DNA of 64,000 nt from Flammeovirgaceae bacterium UBA7330. Lineage in GTDB: Bacteria; Bacteroidota; Bacteroidia; Cytophagales; Cyclobacteriaceae. This document shows, one piece after another, positions 43,276 to 51,266 of the stretch (its first letter is position 1; each line of letters opens with the position of its first letter). Both the position numbers and the translations under genes were made by a program. The notes below the pieces were generated by a model. It did no database searches. It saw only the letters and a list, made by a program, of their open reading frames with translations, and was not told where the DNA came from. Location: assembly GCA_002471275.1 (NCBI GenBank), contig DKPQ01000012.1, positions 1 to 64,000 on the forward strand. The letters run 5' to 3'.

Positions 43276-44473
43276 TAATAAGCGCATTAAATTTCTGATC
43301 TAGCTCAGCCAACGTGAACCTGGTAGAGACAATCGAATGGTTTTCATCAGGCCGATAGCCGACTGCATTCGTGGCAAAGAAAGTTCCATCAAGAAGGACT
43401 TCCAGCCCCGGGTATTCTGTTGATTTATAGGTATGCAGCAATTTCACCCGATACTGCCCCTCTTTTCCATTTATGAGGTCGTCATACGTGCCCACCCAGG
43501 CGACAAAATGCTCTTTTGAAGGGCTCTTCTCAGCCTTATCCCGGCCAACAATCACAAGACGTCCGTCCGGCGCGTAACAAGCCTGATGGCGGTCCATGGT
43601 CACACTGGCTGGTGCCTGAAAGGGTTCGGACCAGGTCTTACCTTCATTATCCGAAGTCATGATCCACGAATTAATAGAACGCTCATTTTCCCTGATGATC
43701 ATCAATAATTGGTTGCCATCCGGTGAACGGATCAATTCCGGCTCACAAGGCCGATAGGGCTCTCCGAGGTCCAGGATCATCCTCCACGGACTCCAGGTGA
43801 TCCCTCCATCTTCAGAAGTACTTTGAGCCAGAATGTTGGTTAACCCTTCATCATAAGGTCTGCGAATATTGGTTACTCCCAACAACTTTTTCCCTTGATC
43901 GATGGGCTCAATGGCTGTAAATGGCATCACATCGGCGATCAATGTATCATCTCTTCCCACAATTTTGACAGGATCAAATGGAGACCATTCGTTGGTTTCC
44001 AGATCTAATTCGGCCCGATACATTTTATAACCATACGGCCCCCTGTTCACATATGTTGTGAGTCTTTGTTTACCCTGTGAATCTTTGAGTAAATACAAAG
44101 GCGGACAATTGGCATATTGCTGCCAGCTATCAGGAACAGCCATGAAATCACTCCAGGTTTGTCCTCCATCTTCGCTTTTCTTGACCGGACCTGCCGGGCC
44201 ACCATGTCCATCAGTCCAAATCACATACATGGTCTGACCATCTGGCATTAACAATGTACTGGGATGCCCCTGACGTTGATTTTCAGTGCCCTGTGCAATG
44301 ATTACGTGACGAGAGGTATCCTGCGAAATATCAATTGTGGGAATGGTGATTTCTTTCTGCCCTGCTAAAGAATGGCTGTTTACAGCCTCCTCAGCCTGCT
44401 GGTTACAGGCAGTAATTCCTCCCAGGAACACACCCAGGAGGAAACACATACTATAATGTCTTAAAAAGTTCAT
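43268..44473 (-). CDS. BNR/sialidase-fold lipoprotein
   Basis: About 401 residues with a lipoprotein signal (lipobox 'ITAC' near residue 22), so membrane-anchored. Asp boxes 'SEDGGQTW', 'SEDGGITW' and 'SDNEGKTW' show a propeller of the BNR_2 type. The FRIP motif of GH33 is absent and the catalytic Tyr/Glu pair is not obvious, so its sugar specificity is uncertain; it may be a different glycoside hydrolase or a binding protein. An ATG at 44473 is chosen over GTG at 44482. The stop overlaps the next gene's start region by a few bases. Confidence 0.82.
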   Translation of the reverse strand: MNFLRHYSMCFLLGVFLGGITACNQQAEEAVNSHSLAGQKEITIPTIDISQDTSRHVIIAQGTENQRQGHPSTLLMPDGQTMYVIWTDGHGGPAGPVKKSEDGGQTWSDFMAVPDSWQQYANCPPLYLLKDSQGKQRLTTYVNRGPYGYKMYRAELDLETNEWSPFDPVKIVGRDDTLIADVMPFTAIEPIDQGKKLLGVTNIRRPYDEGLTNILAQSTSEDGGITWSPWRMILDLGEPYRPCEPELIRSPDGNQLLMIIRENERSINSWIMTSDNEGKTWSEPFQAPASVTMDRHQACYAPDGRLVIVGRDKAEKSPSKEHFVAWVGTYDDLINGKEGQYRVKLLHTYKSTEYPGLEVLLDGTFFATNAVGYRPDENHSIVSTRFTLAELDQKFNALINE

Positions 44474-44507
44474 TCTCTGCACTGCAGATCTTATGAGGCG
44501 AGGGCTA

Positions 44508-45407
44508 TTACTTCAACAGCCCTTTACAATACTCAAAACACTTCTTGATCTCGGTAACAGGGTCAGAACCTTCCGGCACTTTGTACTCCAGTTCGATATC
44601 ACCAATGATAGGCCAGCCGTTCTTTTGGATCACCTTGAGTACATCTCCAATGGGTGTGCCTCCTTCGCCGAATGGCATGTTGGTATTTGGTTCAGCAGCG
44701 TCAGGTCCGGTTTTGTCTTTGATGTGCAGGCTGATAATACGGTCGTGCAGTCGCTCAACGACATCAGCAGGGTTTTTACCTGTCGCACCATAGTAATGTC
44801 CGATATCCAGGTTCAGCATCAACTTTGGACCAAAAGCCAGTACACGGTCGAAACTGAAGTTTGGATCTCCCGGCTGACCATGGTTATGGAAGATCACATA
44901 TTTATCATGCTTCTCTGCAAAAGGAGCCATTCGCTCGGCAGCTTCTTCGGAGATCTCCATCGTGATACCGACGGCACCAACAGCTTTACAAGCTTCAAAA
45001 GCATAATCTATCTCTTCGTCGGTCCATTTGTGACTGCCCAGTTTTAGGATGTGAATGGAAACCCCTTTGGCATCAAACACGGATTTTATTTCTTTGAATT
45101 TATCCATTGAAACGGAAGTTCTCCACGCTTTGATTTCTTCAGCATCTTTGGTGTCAGGGATGCCTGCATATTTTTCTACTGGACTTCCCATCAATTCAAC
45201 AGTATTCAATCCGGACTTAACGACGTAGTCCAGGATGGCTTCTACCGACTGATCAGGCAGACTGCGATAACTATAAGTAATGGTTCCGAGACTTACTTCT
45301 GAAACCGCATCAGATTGCGTAGTTGTTTGTTCTTTCTTAGGTGTATTGCAGCTAAAAAGTGCAACCATGAAGGCCAATATCATCAGGCCTGAGCTTTTAA
45401 TGTTCAT
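44508..45407 (-). CDS. Sugar phosphate isomerase/epimerase-like lipoprotein
   Basis: 299 residues from ATG 45407, with lipoprotein signal 'MVALFSCNTPKK' (Cys near 20). The body is an AP-endonuclease-2-like TIM barrel: 'ILDYVVKSGLNTVELMG', 'EACKAVGAVGITMEIS', 'YVIFHNHGQPGDP', 'LMLNLDIGHYYGATG', 'IISLHIKDK' and 'ELEYKVPEGSDP'. Conserved Glu, His and Asp residues would bind a divalent metal. Family members isomerise sugars or inosose, usually in the cytoplasm; a lipid-anchored version suggests periplasmic processing. An upstream in-frame Met would remove the signal context and is disfavoured. Confidence 0.85.
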   Translation of the reverse strand: MNIKSSGLMILAFMVALFSCNTPKKEQTTTQSDAVSEVSLGTITYSYRSLPDQSVEAILDYVVKSGLNTVELMGSPVEKYAGIPDTKDAEEIKAWRTSVSMDKFKEIKSVFDAKGVSIHILKLGSHKWTDEEIDYAFEACKAVGAVGITMEISEEAAERMAPFAEKHDKYVIFHNHGQPGDPNFSFDRVLAFGPKLMLNLDIGHYYGATGKNPADVVERLHDRIISLHIKDKTGPDAAEPNTNMPFGEGGTPIGDVLKVIQKNGWPIIGDIELEYKVPEGSDPVTEIKKCFEYCKGLLK

Positions 45408-45582
45408 TTTAGGTATATGGGTTGATAATTGAAATTCTAAAACTAGCTCTTTCCTGACTAATATGCAGCAATTTATCCAGCAGAAGATCAATTTAGGATC
45501 CCTTAAACAATCGTTTATTGATACATAACCCTTAAAAGTGACTGTAAAGAGTAACGAATAATGCTTCGAATCAGCATTTGGA

Positions 45583-46446
45583 TTATAAATACTTATGCCG
45601 CATCATGTATTTAACAGCCTTTGAATACAGTGCTTCTACAGGATCCCGCAATTGGAAACCAATCCCATTATGTGTTTTTCCATCCTGATAGGTAAAAAGT
45701 TCCGGATTCTGATTCACCCTGATATAACCGGCCTCCACAAATTCTGTTTCCTCTCCATCCCTCATCACAGGTTCTGCAAGATGTTTCATGATCACAATTT
45801 CCGTCTTTTTCTCCATTATATTATCTGTTCTAACAACCGCCAGCCGACCTATCTCATAGGGTTCTGACTTGAGGTTGGCCCCCTGATTGATGTAATACAT
45901 ATCTACTTCACGTGGCATGGGCTTGAAAGTAATCTCTGCGCTGTAGTCCCGTTTGATCAGCGGACCATCCAGAGACCTTTGGTAAAAATCCCGCTCCTTC
46001 CACAAGGTTAAGGTATCTTTTCTCAACTGTTCGGTATAGTCATCCACCAAGAGCAATTCTTCCACATTCTTCCGATGAAACCCATCTGCGAAAATTTCTA
46101 CCCCCCTGTTCTCGAATTCGAACTTGATCACTTTCGATTCATTGATATAGGCGTTTTTACACAAAAGAATACATTGAATGTCCAAAGCAACAAAGTCCAG
46201 TTCATTCCAATAGATCTCCTCGTGACCGGGATAATTTGTTCTAAATCTTTTTTGGAGCATGGTTAAGATCACATTTCCACCCTTGTCCTTAAAGGTGAGA
46301 TCCACAAATTTGGTGAGGCTGGCATCCCCGCTCACCGTTCCTACCTCTACCTTGTCTTTAAATATGACTCCCTTCTTTACCTTGTAACTGGGCGCATCAA
46401 CCAAAATGGATAGGGATAGTACTGTCAGGATTATTGAAATCTTCAT
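45583..46446 (-). CDS. Secreted protein of unknown function
   Basis: 287 residues with an N-terminal hydrophobic signal (MKISIILTVLSLSILVDAP). The mature part is beta-rich and charged, containing two Cys close together ('IQCILLCKN', about 94-100) and an internal 'LFTYQDGKTHNGIGFQLRDP' segment near the C-terminus. I do not recognise a domain. It is separated from the isomerase-like gene by 175 bases and diverges from the metallophosphoesterase gene, so it may have its own promoter. Confidence 0.6.
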   Translation of the reverse strand: MKISIILTVLSLSILVDAPSYKVKKGVIFKDKVEVGTVSGDASLTKFVDLTFKDKGGNVILTMLQKRFRTNYPGHEEIYWNELDFVALDIQCILLCKNAYINESKVIKFEFENRGVEIFADGFHRKNVEELLLVDDYTEQLRKDTLTLWKERDFYQRSLDGPLIKRDYSAEITFKPMPREVDMYYINQGANLKSEPYEIGRLAVVRTDNIMEKKTEIVIMKHLAEPVMRDGEETEFVEAGYIRVNQNPELFTYQDGKTHNGIGFQLRDPVEALYSKAVKYMMRHKYL

Positions 46447-46599
46447 GGTTTTAGGATATAGTTATGAGTAATATAATATTCTTTGTTTTATTACACGTAC
46501 TTCTTTCGTGAAAAAATCCCTAACCACTGATAGTCAGGAGGCTAAATGATACCAAAGCCTTGTGTTTTTGATATGTTTGGAATCTGTAAACCCAAAGAC

Positions 46600-48801
46600 A
46601 TGCAAAGAAGGAAATTCATCAAGCGCGTTGGAATGAGCACCTCAGCCCTTTCAATGATCCCCGGATTCAGCAAAGCATCACAAAGCGCTTCTTTACCTCC
46701 ATTCAAGTATCCCTATCCCACCTCATTCGAGGAAGCTAAAAACGATGAAGGGTTCATTGCTATACGCCTGGCCTTTTCTGGTGAAAGTCAGATCGAAAAG
46801 AACCTGACCGGAAAGGTGAAAGTGAGTAAAGGCAAGATCGCCAGGGTCAAAAGCACTCATTTTGAAAGCAGTGACAAATACAATGAAAACAGGGACACCT
46901 ACTACCTGATACCCAACAATGGCAACCAGGATGTAATCACCATTTGGCTGAGTGATATCTCCGAGGCTACTTCGTTCAATGCAGGCTCAGGGATTAAATT
47001 CAATGCTGCGGACCTGATAAAGCAACCGGAGATCACAGGAAAAGCCGGGGATATTACCTGGACGGCTAATCTGCTTTACTATCATGAAATCGGGGAGATT
47101 GACCCGGCAGATGTGGGGATCAATGTGACCGGCAATGACTTCAACTTCGTGGCCATGGCCGATCCACAGGGTGGTGACCCGTATGTGGACCCTGATGTAC
47201 TTATGACCCGCATGCGGGTACATAATGCCTTCCTGGAAGAAAGTGTAGACCTGATCAAAAAGATCAACTGTGACCCGAAATTCACGATGGTCATCGGCGA
47301 TATCACGGATGGACAGGGCAAGGAAGAGGACTTTGTTCAAATGAATACATTCCTGAAAAAAGTCAATGGCCCGTTACTCTACTCCATTGGTAATCATGAG
47401 ACCACCTACCGGGTCGCTTTGGGACCGGGATACAATATGGACGGTTTCAGTAACTATTTCGCAGCCCAAAAGGCAGTAAATGGACTGGAGAAATTGCTTT
47501 ACTCCTTCAACCTCGGCGAATGGCATTTTGTCGTTTGGCCCGACCCACTGAGGGCACACTTTTTTGAGACGCATCCACACTATTTTGACTGGTTGGAAAG
47601 GGATCTTGAAAAACATAAGGACAGACCCACGATGTTTTTCCAACATGTGCCTATCCACCCCATTGGTATCAACCCAATGATCAGCTACACGGAGGATATA
47701 AGCACCAAAAAAGAGGTGCTGCGAGTCCTGAAGAAATACGGCAATGTAAAATACGTATTGAGCGGGCATGTTCACATCCCCATCAAGGCTTCCTTCAAAA
47801 CAGCCGTGGAAATCAATGGCATTAAGTTTATCAATTTACCGGCTGCCGGTTATCGACCAAGAGCTTTTGGTGAGGAAGATTATAACGGTGGACTCAGCCA
47901 GGGCATCGCCATCGTAGAGGTGAAAAGCAAAGAAGCCGACATCACTTTTAAATCCATCACGCTGGAGGAATACAAATACCCGGAAGTCTTCCCAAAGCTT
48001 GATCAAAAGATTTATTCGCTGGAACTACAGGAAAAATGGGAGCTTCCGGCTGGCGGTCAGTTTGTCAATGGAAGCTTTGAAGACGAGCTGAAAGGTTGGG
48101 GCCGAAGATGGATCTACCAGGAAGATGAAAACCCCAGTAACATTGCTGAGGTCACTGAAATACCCAACACCAGAGACCATGCATTATACCTCTTTACAAA
48201 GATCCGGGGATACAATAAGCCAGGACAGGATCGATGGCCTCAGAACCTCAACCGGGTTTACCAGGCAGTGAGTGTATTCCCGGGCGACGCTCCGCAGATT
48301 GACTTTAAATACCAGGTAGATTTAATAAACACGAATCTCAATACGCTTTGCGGAGCCTATGTATTGGTAGAAGGTTATTCCGGAACGACCAAACAACTCA
48401 ATATCATGTATTGCCTGGGAAAAGCCTGGTTCCATACTGATGGCTATAATTCAGAGCCGCGTATCGCCATCAATCTTGGCAATGAATACAAAGGATGGCA
48501 CAATGCTTCGATAAACATTGCATCGGATCTCTATAAGCATAGCGACAGCGTAAACTTCAACAACCTGAAGGTAGACCGGCTGGTCATTACTCTGGGCACC
48601 TGGAGTGCCAATGATGGTCACAAAAAATCCTATGGCGTCTACTTTGATGAATTTGTTTACAATAGCAGGTCATCAGGAGTTTCAAATGTAGATGGGAAGT
48701 CACTTAATTTAATCCAGGCAGAGGAGCAATGGTACAGAAGGACAAAACATGTGGCAGGTGACCATTGGTATATCCAGGATAATCCTACTAAGTTTACTTA
48801 A
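46600..48801 (+). CDS. Tat-exported metallophosphoesterase
   Basis: 733 residues from ATG 46600, where MQRRKFIKRVGMSTSALS forms a Tat signal; an upstream frame start at 46546 adds residues before it. A beta-rich N-terminal domain (about 40-170) precedes a calcineurin-like core with 'VAMADPQGGDPY', 'MVIGDITDGQG', 'SIGNHETTYR', 'FQHVPIHPIG' and 'YVLSGHVHIPI', which supply the two-metal site. A C-terminal beta-sandwich (about 500-700) may bind carbohydrate. It would hydrolyse phosphate esters or diesters in the periplasm. Its stop is immediately followed by the sulfatase gene. Confidence 0.87.
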   Translation: MQRRKFIKRVGMSTSALSMIPGFSKASQSASLPPFKYPYPTSFEEAKNDEGFIAIRLAFSGESQIEKNLTGKVKVSKGKIARVKSTHFESSDKYNENRDTYYLIPNNGNQDVITIWLSDISEATSFNAGSGIKFNAADLIKQPEITGKAGDITWTANLLYYHEIGEIDPADVGINVTGNDFNFVAMADPQGGDPYVDPDVLMTRMRVHNAFLEESVDLIKKINCDPKFTMVIGDITDGQGKEEDFVQMNTFLKKVNGPLLYSIGNHETTYRVALGPGYNMDGFSNYFAAQKAVNGLEKLLYSFNLGEWHFVVWPDPLRAHFFETHPHYFDWLERDLEKHKDRPTMFFQHVPIHPIGINPMISYTEDISTKKEVLRVLKKYGNVKYVLSGHVHIPIKASFKTAVEINGIKFINLPAAGYRPRAFGEEDYNGGLSQGIAIVEVKSKEADITFKSITLEEYKYPEVFPKLDQKIYSLELQEKWELPAGGQFVNGSFEDELKGWGRRWIYQEDENPSNIAEVTEIPNTRDHALYLFTKIRGYNKPGQDRWPQNLNRVYQAVSVFPGDAPQIDFKYQVDLINTNLNTLCGAYVLVEGYSGTTKQLNIMYCLGKAWFHTDGYNSEPRIAINLGNEYKGWHNASINIASDLYKHSDSVNFNNLKVDRLVITLGTWSANDGHKKSYGVYFDEFVYNSRSSGVSNVDGKSLNLIQAEEQWYRRTKHVAGDHWYIQDNPTKFT

Positions 48802-48802
48802 A

Positions 48803-50338
48803 ATGCACCCCATGAAATACGTTTTCCATATCTCTATTACCCTTTTCCTGCTAGTCAGTTGCAATGCGCCACAGGAAGAAGAATCCCGACCCAATATTCT
48901 TTTGATTGTGGGTGACGATATAGGATTCTCTGACATTGGATCTTACGGTGGTGAAATTGAGACCCCAAACATTGACTTCCTGGCTCAAAATGGCCTGAGA
49001 TTCCAGACCTTTTATAACATGGCCAAGTGCAATCCCACCCGATCTTCGATGCTCACAGGGTTGTATAAGGGAGGTGAAGGTGCCGTTCACCTGGCCCACC
49101 TGACTGAGCAGGCAGGCTACTATAGTGTAATGAGTGGGAAAGAGCATTTCGACAAGTGGGTGCCGGACTATTGTAAAGCTGAGAACGTGTTTGAACATTC
49201 TTTCTATTTCTGGGCCACCACGGAATATTTCCTACCCCCATCCGGTGAGTTTGAGCGACCCTTTTATCTGGAAGGGAAGCAAATACCAGCTTCAGAAATC
49301 AAATACCAAAAGGCACCCATGCACAAAACGGATTTCATCACAGATTATGCTCTCAAGTGGCTCGATGCGAATCCTAACCCTGACGATCCATTCTTTTTAT
49401 ATCTACCCTACCATGCCGCACACTATCCACTTCAGGCCAGGCCCGAAGATATCGCCAAATACCGGGGAAAATACATGAAAGGATGGGATGTATTGAGGGA
49501 GGAAAGATATGAACGGATGAAATCCATGGGAATCATCTCAGAAAAAACGCGATTAAGTCCGGCAGAAGGCAACCTCAACAAGTTCAGGGGACCGCTGAAG
49601 CCTTCATATACGGATTATTATCCATGGGAATCGATGTCAGATGCGCAAAAAGACTCCCTGGACCTGGAGATGGCTGTGTTTGCTGCGATGATCGACCGGA
49701 TGGATCAAAACATTGGTAGGGTGCTTGATCACCTGAAAGCCAAAGGCCAGCTGGAAAATACGTTAATCATGTTTCTGGTCGATAATGGCTCCTGTCCATT
49801 CTACGCCAACAAGATTGAAGACGTACAACCTGGACCAGCCAATTCTTACTGGAGCCTGAGGTCCACCTGGGCCAACCTGGGCAACACACCTTTCCGCCAG
49901 TATAAGCAAGCGGGATTTGAAGGGGGTAGCAGAACCCCGTTCATTGCTTACTGGCCGGAAGTGATCGAGCCCAATACCATCACTGATCAGCCCGGTCATA
50001 TCGTGGACCTTGCCCCCACATTCCTGGACGTTCTTGGAATTGACTATCCGGAATCTATCCATGGATTTCCGACAATCCCACTACATGGACAATCCCTATT
50101 ACCGGTCTTCAAAGGAGAACAGCGTGAAGCACCGGAATTCTTCATATCTGGTTTAGATAGATTTAGAATGTTCCGATCCGGCGATCATAAAATTGTGCGC
50201 ATGAATGGTGAGGAATGGCAATTGTACAATGTAATTGAGGACCCATCGGAGCTCACTGATCTGGCTGAGGAGTCCCCGCAGGAATTGGAGAGATTATCCA
50301 ATAAATATGAAGAGGTAGCCAGGAAAATGGGATGGTAA
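48803..50338 (+). CDS. Type I sulfatase, lipoprotein
   Basis: About 511 residues from ATG 48803, one base after the preceding stop; a lipoprotein signal ends at Cys20 ('LLVSCN'). The alkaline phosphatase-type fold starts 'NILLIVGDDIGFSDIGSYGG' with metal-binding Asp38/Asp39. The active-site Cys76 in 'CNPTRSSMLTG' fits the CxPxR signature for formylglycine conversion. 'DNGSCPFYANKIEDV' and 'HKIVRMNGEEW' match the usual later parts. The formylglycine-generating enzyme is not in view. It likely removes sulfate from an extracellular glycan. Confidence 0.9.
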   Translation: MHPMKYVFHISITLFLLVSCNAPQEEESRPNILLIVGDDIGFSDIGSYGGEIETPNIDFLAQNGLRFQTFYNMAKCNPTRSSMLTGLYKGGEGAVHLAHLTEQAGYYSVMSGKEHFDKWVPDYCKAENVFEHSFYFWATTEYFLPPSGEFERPFYLEGKQIPASEIKYQKAPMHKTDFITDYALKWLDANPNPDDPFFLYLPYHAAHYPLQARPEDIAKYRGKYMKGWDVLREERYERMKSMGIISEKTRLSPAEGNLNKFRGPLKPSYTDYYPWESMSDAQKDSLDLEMAVFAAMIDRMDQNIGRVLDHLKAKGQLENTLIMFLVDNGSCPFYANKIEDVQPGPANSYWSLRSTWANLGNTPFRQYKQAGFEGGSRTPFIAYWPEVIEPNTITDQPGHIVDLAPTFLDVLGIDYPESIHGFPTIPLHGQSLLPVFKGEQREAPEFFISGLDRFRMFRSGDHKIVRMNGEEWQLYNVIEDPSELTDLAEESPQELERLSNKYEEVARKMGW

Positions 50339-50358
50339 ATACTTAGATTTATTGAATC

Positions 50359-50805
50359 ATGATTACGCAAATCAACCGATTGGAAAATATCATTACTCAA
50401 CTGAGTACCTACCTGACATCCATCTCTGAAGAAGATCTCCGCAAAAAACCAGCTCCCGGGAAGTGGAGCAAAATCGAGATCCTCGGTCACCTGGTGGACT
50501 CCGGCATCAACAACCTTAAAAGGTTCACTGAGGCACAGTTCAAGCCTGAGCCGTTTGAATACGACAATTATCAACAGGATGACCTGGTGGCCGCCAATCA
50601 ATATCAAAACGCCAGCCTGAAAGAGGTATTTTTTCTTTACGAAGCCGTTAACCGACGGATCATCGAGGTCATGAAAAAGCAATCCGAAAAAGCACTTTCA
50701 AAAAAGGTCCACAACAAGAGTGATGGTAAAACCACCGACCTCAAGTTCATCATGACGGATTATGTAGACCACATGGAGCATCATTTGAAGCAGATATTAG
50801 GGTAA
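50359..50805 (+). CDS. DinB-family protein
   Basis: 148-residue four-helix-bundle protein. 'KPAPGKWSKIEILGHLVDSG' with the conserved His, 'QYQNASLKEVFFLYEAVN' and the C-terminal 'DYVDHMEHHLKQILG' giving the second and third metal-binding His are typical of the DinB/DUF1569-like thiol-transferase superfamily. Some members transfer bacillithiol, which this organism may make (bshB1 at 25 kb), but specificity is unproved. It follows the sulfatase gene by 20 bases. Confidence 0.85.
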   Translation: MITQINRLENIITQLSTYLTSISEEDLRKKPAPGKWSKIEILGHLVDSGINNLKRFTEAQFKPEPFEYDNYQQDDLVAANQYQNASLKEVFFLYEAVNRRIIEVMKKQSEKALSKKVHNKSDGKTTDLKFIMTDYVDHMEHHLKQILG

Positions 50806-50806
50806 C

Positions 50807-50850
50807 TTGACATAAATACGCATCAACTTATGTATACCCTTAAGGGTATA
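50807..50850 (+). promoter_or_regulatory. Promoter with 18-bp palindromic operator
   Basis: TTGACA (50807-50812) followed after 16 bases by TATGTA (50829-50834) suggests a promoter. The perfect 18-bp palindrome made of TATACCCTT and AAGGGTATA occupies 50833-50850, overlapping the -10 region and ending six bases before an ATG. This layout is that of an autoregulated HTH gene. Confidence 0.6.
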
Positions 50851-50856
50851 GAAGTA

Positions 50857-51061
50857 ATGCAGACACAACTGTCGCAGTTCATCAAAATGAAAAGAAAACA
50901 GGCAGGTATGAAACAAGAAGACCTTTCATTTGCTGCAGGAGTTGGCTTAAGATTCGTGAGAGAGTTGGAGCAAGGAAAACCAACCTAAGGTCAATCAGGT
51001 ATTAAACCTTTTCGGGCATGAATTAGGACCAATAGAAGTTAAGAGGGATGAGAAAAGCTGA
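50857..51061 (+). pseudogene. Truncated Xre/HipB-like regulator
   Basis: ATG 50857 opens a 43-codon frame with 'FIKMKRKQAGMKQEDLS' and 'GVGLRFVRELEQGKPT', the helix-turn-helix of the HipB/y4mF-type antitoxin family, then stops at 50986-50988. A +1 frame resumes at 50987 with 'KVNQVLNLFGHELGPIEVKR' and ends at TGA 51059-51061, matching the family C-terminus. About 11 bases seem deleted between 'GKPT' and 'KVNQVL'. No hipA follows; the array at 51073 occupies that position. Either a real pseudogene or, less likely, an assembly error. Confidence 0.75.
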
Positions 51062-51072
51062 GGTTTTTTATC

Positions 51073-51260
51073 TCCAGCGCGACTTGATCACAATACCGCG
51101 CAACTTGATACCTCTTCAGCGCCGTTTGGTGCCTCTTCAGCGCAACACGTGTACAGTTCAGCGTGAATGGGGACTCCTTCAGCGCTATTCGTAACCCTTC
51201 CAGCGCCACTTTTGAAGTGTTCAGCGCAAAAAATACCTACTCAGCGTGAGTTTCTCCATC
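51073..51260. repeat. 21-bp periodic array, nine degenerate units
   Basis: Core (t)tcagcgc starts at 51075, 51096, 51117, 51138, 51159, 51180, 51201 and 51222, each exactly 21 bases apart, and a ninth at 51242 (20 bases). The 8-base core is strongly conserved and the 13-base remainder is variable with a weak consensus 'aacttgatacctc'. On the plus strand the units encode heptads like QRNLIPL, but stops interrupt units 6 and 7. On the minus strand a frame reading ALKRYQV-like heptads is open through eight units but lacks an ATG. It sits between the broken HTH gene and the 3' end of the oxidoreductase gene. Confidence 0.85.
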
Positions 51261-51266
51261 TTACTC

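Noticed and set aside
44493..45047. 184-codon plus-strand frame opposite the isomerase-like gene
   Set aside because: Antisense to a strongly supported TIM-barrel gene; the translated sequence has no domain pattern.
42121..45407. Complete sialic acid utilisation operon
   Set aside because: Only a sialidase is convincing; nanA, nanE, nanK and a transporter are absent from the window.
51073..51260. CRISPR-like appearance of the 21-bp array
   Set aside because: The conserved core is only 8 bases, the period is 21 bases, spacers are not unique sequences of phage length, and no cas gene is near.
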